Source: Rhodospirillales bacterium (GTDB lineage: Bacteria; Pseudomonadota; Alphaproteobacteria; Acetobacterales; Acetobacteraceae). Taken from it: a DNA stretch of 11,652 nt. Under the pieces are notes generated by a model. The model was not told where the DNA came from. It did no database searches and worked only from the letters and a program-made list of their open reading frames with translations. The stretch lies in assembly GCA_025352915.1 (NCBI GenBank), contig JANXSA010000327.1, positions 1-11,652 on the forward strand. Direction: 5' to 3'. The stretch's first letter is position 1. Every line of letters starts with the position of its first letter. The position numbers and the translations under genes are program-made. Shown in pieces: positions 6,814 through 11,652 of this stretch.

Positions 6814-6825
6814 AGGTCTAGGCAG

Positions 6826-6863
6826 GCAAGCCAGCCTCCGGCGGCAAAGGGCCGGAGGCTTGC
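6826..6863 (+). terminator. Hairpin downstream of the SMR gene
   Basis: The arms GCCTCCGGC (6834-6842) and GCCGGAGGC (6851-6859) are perfect 9-bp complements with an 8-nt loop. GCAAGC before and GCTTGC after can extend the stem around a 2-nt bulge. It lies just after the stop at 6813. The 3' flank TTGCTTGCTC is only weakly T-rich, so it may be an inefficient or Rho-assisted terminator. Confidence 0.5.
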
Positions 6864-6894
6864 TTGCTCACCCGACCACCGCCCGCCAATTTCC

Positions 6895-6923
6895 TTGACA
6901 TTGCTGCGTCGCACAATTAAACG
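6895..6923 (+). promoter_or_regulatory. Candidate sigma-70 promoter of the DEAD-box helicase gene
   Basis: A perfect TTGACA lies at 6895-6900. The AT-rich stretch CAATTAAAC follows, giving -10 candidates TTAAAC (6917-6922, 16-nt spacer) or TAAACG (6918-6923, 17-nt spacer). Transcription from here would start near 6930 and leave a leader of about 250 nt before the helicase ATG. The -10 match is imperfect. Confidence 0.5.
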
Positions 6924-7183
6924 TCTCCAGCGCGCCTTGAGTTTGATCCGTGCGCTGCCAGCCTGTGTTTCGCTTCTTCGTTGAAGCGATGGCCCAATTG
7001 CCGATTTCCGACCGCGATGGTCGGGCGGGCAAACAGGCCGAACGCACCACTCGGTAGCCCTCGTTCCATTCCCCATTCTGCGCCGGCTCGCGGTCCGATT
7101 TGCCGCGCGAACGCGTGTTTGCGCGTCCGCCATCCCGCTAACGGCCCTCGCGATGCGGCGGCCGATCCGAAAGAGACGATCAT
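6924..7183 (+). other. Long untranslated leader of the helicase gene; no convincing gene
   Basis: This gene-free stretch contains small hairpins: TCGCTTC/GAAGCGA at 6970-6976/6983-6989 with loop TTCGTT, and CCGACC/GGTCGG at 7008-7013/7019-7024 with loop GCGAT. Reading frames through it have low third-position GC compared with the neighbouring genes, so coding is unlikely. If the promoter at 6895 is real this is a 5' leader; long structured leaders are known on cold-induced DEAD-box helicase genes, which makes temperature control a reasonable guess. No known riboswitch class was recognised. Confidence 0.4.
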
Positions 7184-8338
7184 ATGACCAGCTTCGAACA
7201 ACTCGGGCTTGAGCCTGCGCTGCTGCGCGCTCTTGCCACCGAGGGCTATACGGCTCCCACCCCTATCCAGGTGCAGGCGATTCCGTTTGTGCTGGCCGGG
7301 CGCGATGTCCAGGGCATTGCCCAGACCGGGACCGGCAAGACGGCGGCGTTTGCCCTGCCGATCCTTCAGCGCCTGGCGGCCGACCGGCGGCAGCCGCCGC
7401 GCGGCGGTTGCCGCGTGCTGGTGCTTTCACCGACGCGCGAGCTCGCCAGCCAGATCGCCGATAGCTTCCGCGCGTACGGCGCCAATATCGGGTGCCGGGT
7501 GACGGTGATGTTCGGCGGCGTGCCGAAGGGCAAGCAGGTCCGCGCCATGGAGCGCGGCGTTGATGTGCTGGTGGCCACGCCTGGCCGCCTGTTGGACCAC
7601 ATGCAGGACCGCACGGTGCGCCTGGATCATGTTGAGATCCTGGTGCTGGACGAGGCCGACCACATGCTCGACCTCGGTTTCATCGTGCCGATCAAGAAAA
7701 TCGTCGCCACCATGCCGTCGCGGCGCCAGACCCTGTTCTTCTCGGCCACCATGCCGGACGAGATCGGCAAGCTCGCCGGCGGCATGCTGCGTGATCCCGC
7801 CCATGTCGCGGTGGCGCCGGTTGCCACCACGGTCGAGCGCGTTGAGCAGGCGGTGATCTTCGCCGACCAGGCGCAGAAGCGTCACACCCTGTTCGCCCTG
7901 CTCAGCGGCCAAGCCGATGGCCGCACCCTGGTGTTCACCCGCACCAAGCATGGTGCGGACCGGGTTGTGCGCCATCTGGAAGAAAGCGGGCTACCGGCCG
8001 CCGCCATTCACGGCAACAAGAGCCAGGGCCAGCGCGAGCGGGCGCTGGCGGCGTTCAAGTCAGGCGAGGCGCGGGTGCTGGTGGCGACCGACATCGCCGC
8101 GCGCGGCATCGATGTTGACGGGGTGAAGCACGTCATCAACTTCGACCTGCCGAACGTGCCGGAAAGCTATGTCCATCGCATCGGCCGCACCGCGCGCGCC
8201 GGGCGGGACGGGATGGCGATCAGCTTTTGTGCCCCGGATGAACGCGCCTTCCTGAAGGACATCGAGAAGCTGATCCGCACCCAGGTGCCGGTCATGGCCG
8301 CGCCGGCCGGGCCTGGCCGGGCGCGCATGGCGGCCTGA
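7184..8338 (+). CDS. rhlE: DEAD-box ATP-dependent RNA helicase, RhlE-like
   Basis: This enzyme unwinds short RNA duplexes with ATP and acts in ribosome assembly and RNA turnover in the cytoplasm. All core motifs are intact in its 384 residues: Q motif Phe4 and TPIQ (26-29), motif I AQTGTGKT (46-53), Ia PTRELA (83-88), Ib TPGR (132-135), II DEAD (156-159), III SAT (187-189), IV LVFTRTK (249-255), V ATDIAARGID (301-310) and VI HRIGRTARAG (331-340). HGNKSQG (276-282) is characteristic of RhlE. The C-terminal tail after the core is only about 20 residues; many RhlE proteins carry a long basic tail for RNA binding, so this is a minimal version. AAAGAGA about 7 nt upstream is a moderate ribosome site. 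The gene stands alone between its own promoter candidate and a strong terminator. Another RhlE/DeaD-clade helicase is the only serious alternative. Confidence 0.93.
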   Translation: MTSFEQLGLEPALLRALATEGYTAPTPIQVQAIPFVLAGRDVQGIAQTGTGKTAAFALPILQRLAADRRQPPRGGCRVLVLSPTRELASQIADSFRAYGANIGCRVTVMFGGVPKGKQVRAMERGVDVLVATPGRLLDHMQDRTVRLDHVEILVLDEADHMLDLGFIVPIKKIVATMPSRRQTLFFSATMPDEIGKLAGGMLRDPAHVAVAPVATTVERVEQAVIFADQAQKRHTLFALLSGQADGRTLVFTRTKHGADRVVRHLEESGLPAAAIHGNKSQGQRERALAAFKSGEARVLVATDIAARGIDVDGVKHVINFDLPNVPESYVHRIGRTARAGRDGMAISFCAPDERAFLKDIEKLIRTQVPVMAAPAGPGRARMAA

Positions 8339-8361
8339 TCCGGCCGGACTGGCGAGAAACG

Positions 8362-8393
8362 GGCGGGGCGCTTCGGTGCCTCGCCTTTTTTTT
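8362..8393 (+). terminator. Strong intrinsic terminator with UUCG tetraloop
   Basis: A 10-bp stem (8362-8371 with 8376-8385, including two G-T wobbles) encloses the loop TTCG, closed by C-G, and is followed at once by eight T (8386-8393). This is a textbook Rho-independent terminator 24 nt after the helicase stop codon. Confidence 0.92.
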
Positions 8394-8439
8394 GTCCCGC
8401 GCCTCGGCGGTGCTAATGGCTGTGGTCCTACTTGAGGGT

Positions 8440-8475
8440 TTGACAGTCCGCCATGTCGCCGCCACGCTCTAGGCT
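8440..8475 (+). promoter_or_regulatory. Possible promoter of the ABC importer operon
   Basis: A perfect TTGACA is at 8440-8445 between the helicase terminator and the binding-protein gene. At 16-18 nt spacing only poor -10 hexamers are seen (CACGCT area); CTCTAG at 8467-8472 is a better match but too far away. Only the -35-like element is clear. The remaining bases of this 174-bp gap hold the terminator above and the ribosome site GGAGA at 8499-8503. Confidence 0.3.
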
Positions 8476-8512
8476 TGATGGCCGGTATGCGGCCCATCGG
8501 AGAATTTGACGC

Positions 8513-10072
8513 ATGGCGGGGTGGCTGGGCAGGGCGGTGTTGACGTGCGCCCCGCTGGCTTTGGCTGTCGCCGCGTCTTTCGCCCTGGCCATTGCACCGG
8601 CCAGCGCACAGAAGCGCGGCGGCGCCGTTACCTATGCCAGTGGCGGCGGAATCGGCTCGCTTGATCCGCATGTCGCGGGCTCGCTGGTCGAACTGGAAGT
8701 CATCCATCATGTTTTCGAGACCTTGGTGGCGATGGATGAAAGCTATAACGCCCGCCCGATGCTCGCCGCCGCGGTCCAGGTCGGCGACCAGGCCCGGCGT
8801 TTTCGTTTCACCCTGCGAAAAGGCGTGCGCTTCCACAATGGCGAGGTGGTGACATCGGCCGCGGTGCTGGCCTCGTTCGAACGCTATGCCATGATCAGCA
8901 CCAACACGGCCCTGCTGGAGGATGTCTCGCGCTACGAGGTGCCGGATGCCGACACCTTCGTGGTGCATCTGAAGGCCAGCAATGCGATGTTCATCGAGAT
9001 GCTGAAATCGCCGACCTATCCGCTGGCGATCCTGCCGCCCGACCAGAAGGACCGGCCGGGGCGCGAGATTGAGCCCATCGGCACCGGTCCCTTCACGCTG
9101 GAGACCTGGGAGAAGGACAGCCACCTTATTTTGCGCCGCAACGCCGCCTATTCGGTGGACCGCTCGGCGGCCGGGCCGGACGGGCTGGCCGGGCGCAAGA
9201 CCGCCTATCTCGACACCGTGCGCTATGACTTCCTGGCCGAGCCGGCCGCCCGGCTGGCGGCGTTGCAGGGCGGCCAGGCCGATGCAGTGGCCAACCTGCC
9301 GGCCGACTATATCCGCCGCCTCGGCGACCGCACCGATTTGGCAACCCTGCAGGTGTTTCCTTTTTGCCAGCTGATGTTCGTAACCCATGCCGGTAACGGC
9401 CTGACCGCCAAGACACTGATCCGTCAGGCGATCCGGGCTGCGGTGAATGTTGATGACATCCTGGCCGCCTCGGGCCAGCCGGCGCGGCGCAATCCGTCGC
9501 TGGTGTATCCCGGCAGCCCCTATCACACCGGCGACGCCAGCGCTGAATTCTACGACCGCCGCAACCTGGACGAGGCGCGCGCGCTGTTGGCCCAGGCGGG
9601 CTACAATGGTGAGAAACTGGTGCTGCAAACCAATTCCAGCTTCAGCTACATGCGCGACGCGATCCTGGTGCTGGCCGGCCAACTGCGCGAAGCCGGCGTG
9701 AACACCGAGGTCCAGGTGGTCGACTGGCTGGCCAACTCGACCAACCTGCGCCGCGGCACCGGCAACTGGAATGTGACGGCGACCGGCTTCTGCACCCAGC
9801 CGCTGTTGGGGCCGCAGCAATGGCGATCGCAGATCTACACCAATCCGCATATCCGCGACCGGGCGGGGCTTGACGATGCGTATCGCCGGATGTTCGCCTC
9901 GCCCGAGTTCGCGCCGCGACAGGCGGCCTGGCGGCAGATCGAGACGCAGTTGCTGGACCAGGCCTACTTTATCAAGGTGGCTGACCTTGGCGCCGTTCGC
10001 GCCTACAATACGCGGTTGCAGGGGATGGCGCCGTATTTCTTCCAGCGGTTCTGGAATACCTGGGTAAACTAA
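8513..10072 (+). CDS. Periplasmic substrate-binding protein of a peptide/opine/nickel-family ABC importer (SBP_bac_5)
   Basis: This 519-residue protein captures a substrate in the periplasm and delivers it to the two permeases encoded next. Residues 1-32 form a signal peptide (hydrophobic core about 10-28, cleavage likely after APASA). There is no lipobox Cys, so it should be soluble. The mature protein begins RGGAVTYASGGGIGSLDPH, typical of family-5 binding proteins, followed by FETLVAMDESYNARPMLA, FRFTLRKGVRFHNGE and IGTGPFTLETWEKD. The size fits the family. The start at 8513 is supported by GGAGA at 8499-8503 and the signal peptide. Family 5 covers dipeptides, oligopeptides, opines, glutathione, sugars and metals, so the ligand cannot be read from sequence. 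Genes follow in the order binding protein, DppB, DppC, the normal operon layout. Confidence 0.92.
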   Translation: MAGWLGRAVLTCAPLALAVAASFALAIAPASAQKRGGAVTYASGGGIGSLDPHVAGSLVELEVIHHVFETLVAMDESYNARPMLAAAVQVGDQARRFRFTLRKGVRFHNGEVVTSAAVLASFERYAMISTNTALLEDVSRYEVPDADTFVVHLKASNAMFIEMLKSPTYPLAILPPDQKDRPGREIEPIGTGPFTLETWEKDSHLILRRNAAYSVDRSAAGPDGLAGRKTAYLDTVRYDFLAEPAARLAALQGGQADAVANLPADYIRRLGDRTDLATLQVFPFCQLMFVTHAGNGLTAKTLIRQAIRAAVNVDDILAASGQPARRNPSLVYPGSPYHTGDASAEFYDRRNLDEARALLAQAGYNGEKLVLQTNSSFSYMRDAILVLAGQLREAGVNTEVQVVDWLANSTNLRRGTGNWNVTATGFCTQPLLGPQQWRSQIYTNPHIRDRAGLDDAYRRMFASPEFAPRQAAWRQIETQLLDQAYFIKVADLGAVRAYNTRLQGMAPYFFQRFWNTWVN

Positions 10073-10106
10073 GGCGGCGATCAATTGGGACGGCGGAATT
10101 AAGCAG

Positions 10107-11054
10107 ATGTATCGCGGAATCCTGATGCGCCTGTCACAGGCGGTGCCGGTGCTGCTGATTTTCTCGGTGATGGTGTTCATGCTGATGCACCTGTTGCCGG
10201 GCGACCCCGCCCAGGCGATTGCCGGGTCCGATGCCTCGGAAGAGGCGGTGGAGAAGATCCGCGAGCAGCTGGGGCTGAACCGGCCGCTGCCGATCCAGCT
10301 GCTGGAATGGTTCGCCCACCTGGCCACCGGCAATTTCGGCGAATCGCTGACGTTGAAGCAAAGCGTGGTCAGCGCGGTGGGCGAGCGGTTGCCGGTGACG
10401 CTGTCGCTGTCGCTGGTTTCGCTGGTGGTGACACTGCCGATCGGCATCGGGCTGGGCATGGTGGCGGCGTATTGGCGCAACTCCTGGATCGATGCCTGCG
10501 TGATGGTCACCGCCCTGCTCGGTGTGTCACTGCCCGGCTTCTGGGTTGGCATCCTGTCGGTGCTGTATTTCAGCGTGACGCTGGGGTGGTTTCCGCCATC
10601 GGGCTATGTGCCGCTGAGCGAGGGGGGGCTTTGGCTGTGGTTCGCCTCACTGGTGCAGCCGGCCATCGTGCTGGCGCTGTTCCAGATCGGCTTCCTGGCG
10701 CGGATCACCCGCTCGGCGATGCTTGATGTGCTGGACCAGGATTTCATCCGCACCGCGCGCGCCAAGGGCGTGGACGAATGGACGGTGGTCTCCAAGCACG
10801 CCTTCCGCAATACGTTGATCCCGATCGTGACCGTGCTGGGCATCACGCTGAGCCTGTTGATCGGCGGCTCCGTGGTGATCGAGCAGGTCTTCGCCCTGCC
10901 GGGGATCGGGCGGTTGATCGTCCAGGGCATCCTGAACCGTGACTATCCCCTCGTGCAGGGGACCATGCTGTTGTTCGGCTTCGCCTTCGTGGTGATCAAC
11001 ATCCTGGTTGACATCATCTACACTTTTGTTGATCCGCGAGTTCGATATGGCTGA
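10107..11054 (+). CDS. ABC transporter permease, DppB-like
   Basis: This 315-residue inner-membrane permease forms half of the translocation channel. About six hydrophobic segments are visible (about 10-30, 98-122, 130-158, 178-200, 238-260, 285-308). [13 protein letters not shown] (28-40) and a following Glu-rich loop with LGLNRPLP are typical of DppB-type N termini. The cytoplasmic EAA loop that docks the ATPase is at about 212-240 (FIRTARAKG...[10 protein letters not shown]). The length matches DppB/OppB. It lies 34 bp after the binding protein, with GGAA at 10095-10098 as ribosome site, and its end overlaps the next start by 8 bp, consistent with one operon. An internal ATG at residue 7 is an alternative start. 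Confidence 0.93.
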   Translation: MYRGILMRLSQAVPVLLIFSVMVFMLMHLLPGDPAQAIAGSDASEEAVEKIREQLGLNRPLPIQLLEWFAHLATGNFGESLTLKQSVVSAVGERLPVTLSLSLVSLVVTLPIGIGLGMVAAYWRNSWIDACVMVTALLGVSLPGFWVGILSVLYFSVTLGWFPPSGYVPLSEGGLWLWFASLVQPAIVLALFQIGFLARITRSAMLDVLDQDFIRTARAKGVDEWTVVSKHAFRNTLIPIVTVLGITLSLLIGGSVVIEQVFALPGIGRLIVQGILNRDYPLVQGTMLLFGFAFVVINILVDIIYTFVDPRVRYG

Positions 11055-11652
11055 AGCAATCATCCTGGCTTCTGGCGAGGCGATTGCCGCCCGCCGCCGC
11101 TTTCGCGTGCTGCGCAAGCTGCTGCATCACCGCAGCTTCATGGTCGGCTTCGTCATCGTGCTCGCCATGGTGCTGGCCGCCGTGCTGGCGCCGCTGACCG
11201 GGGTGGACCCGAACGCGATGCGGATCCGGTTTCGTTTCCGGCCGCCGCAGGACGGCTACCTGTTCGGCACCGACCAGTTCGGCCGCGACCTGCTGACCCG
11301 GACGCTGTACGGCGCGCAGCTTTCGCTGTGGATTGGGCTGTCGGTGGCGGTGCTGTCGGGTGTGATCGGGGCGGCGCTCGGGGTGTTAAGCGCGCAGTTC
11401 CGCCGGCTTGATTCGCTGCTGATGCGGGTGATGGATGCGCTGATGGCGGCGCCAGCAATCCTGCTGGCGATCGGGCTCGGCGCGGCGCTGGGACCACAGA
11501 CGCATAGCGTGATCATTGCGCTGGCGGTGGCCTATATCCCGCGCACGGCGCGTATCGTGCGGGCGTCCGCACTGGTGACGCGCGAGTTGGAGTTCATCGA
11601 GGCCGCAAGGGTGTCCGGTGCGTCGAACCTGCGGATCATGTTCAGGCACCTG
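11047..11652 (+). CDS. ABC transporter permease, DppC-like, cut by the window end
   Basis: The second channel subunit of the importer starts at the ATG at 11047, overlapping the DppB-like gene by 8 bp, and is open through the last base (202 codons visible, about 280-300 expected). The N-terminal arginine-rich cytoplasmic stretch (16-30) is followed by a membrane helix (about 31-51). Then come the DppC hallmark [13 protein letters not shown] (71-83) and further hydrophobic segments (about 93-115, 133-150, 155-166). The EAA loop begins at [15 protein letters not shown] (181-195), just before the window ends. One or two ATPase genes are expected after it. Confidence 0.92.
   Translation, partial: MAEAIILASGEAIAARRRFRVLRKLLHHRSFMVGFVIVLAMVLAAVLAPLTGVDPNAMRIRFRFRPPQDGYLFGTDQFGRDLLTRTLYGAQLSLWIGLSVAVLSGVIGAALGVLSAQFRRLDSLLMRVMDALMAAPAILLAIGLGAALGPQTHSVIIALAVAYIPRTARIVRASALVTRELEFIEAARVSGASNLRIMFRHL

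Noticed and set aside
5343..6821. 492-codon plus-strand frame opposite tarD running into the SMR region
   Set aside because: It is a mirror of tarD codons; the SMR protein is read in another frame with its own start and membrane segments.
6939..6949. GAGTTTGATCC, identical to the 5' end region of 16S rRNA genes
   Set aside because: The match stops after 11 bases and no rRNA sequence follows, so it is chance.
7104..7125. CGCG-rich near-palindrome in the helicase leader
   Set aside because: It pairs imperfectly around a bulge and is what GC-rich sequence often yields by chance; no terminator or operator features accompany it.
6981..7187. 68-codon frame starting TTG whose stop overlaps the helicase ATG by 4 bp
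   Set aside because: The overlap is suggestive of a coupled leader peptide, but third-position GC is low compared with neighbouring genes, there is no good ribosome site and no family is recognised.
8060..10552. Very long open frame (830 codons) on the minus strand opposite the binding-protein gene
   Set aside because: It runs antisense to the helicase 3' end, the terminator and the binding-protein gene with signal peptide and family motifs. Its translation has no recognisable domain and the frame is open because of high GC.

Overview
The window looks like high-GC alphaproteobacterial chromosome. Acetobacteraceae or a related Rhodospirillales lineage is my best guess, from codon use and protein style only. 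No rRNA, tRNA, CRISPR array, transposase, integrase or phage gene is visible. It reads as ordinary accessory metabolism, not a mobile island, and the most unusual signals are structural (a broken thiolase, a degenerate SDR fusion, a nested A/T palindrome).

Region 1 (1-2982, + strand) is a tight three-gene operon. It begins with the 3' part of a non-canonical thiolase-like gene, truncated by the window edge and apparently frameshifted near nt 62-90. This overlaps a DUF35 (zinc ribbon plus OB-fold) protein fused to an SDR-like domain that has lost its catalytic Tyr/Lys. A cyclase-family (kynurenine formamidase-like) metal hydrolase follows. Thiolase-like/DUF35 pairs act on CoA thioesters in other bacteria, so an acyl-CoA degradation route is plausible; the substrate is unknown.

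Region 2 (2983-3109) is a short A/T-rich island between converging operons. It folds into a long imperfect hairpin with a T-tract on each side, so it should terminate transcription from both strands. Each flank carries a further small palindrome.

Region 3 (3110-6425, - strand) is a three-gene operon whose genes overlap by 4 bp (ATGA). Its first gene is a very clear D(-)-tartrate dehydratase (TarD, enolase superfamily), followed by two different Gfo/Idh/MocA-type NAD(P)-dependent oxidoreductases. TarD makes oxaloacetate from D-tartrate; the two dehydrogenases suggest a broader hydroxy-acid or sugar-acid route.

Region 4 (6426-8393) holds a Gdx/SugE-type small multidrug resistance protein transcribed divergently from tarD, then a roughly 370-bp gene-free stretch with a terminator-like hairpin, a TTGACA promoter candidate and a long leader, then an RhlE-like DEAD-box RNA helicase with a UUCG-capped terminator.

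Region 5 (8394-11652) is the start of a peptide/opine-type ABC importer operon: periplasmic binding protein, DppB-like permease and the first part of a DppC-like permease running off the window. The ATPases are presumably downstream.
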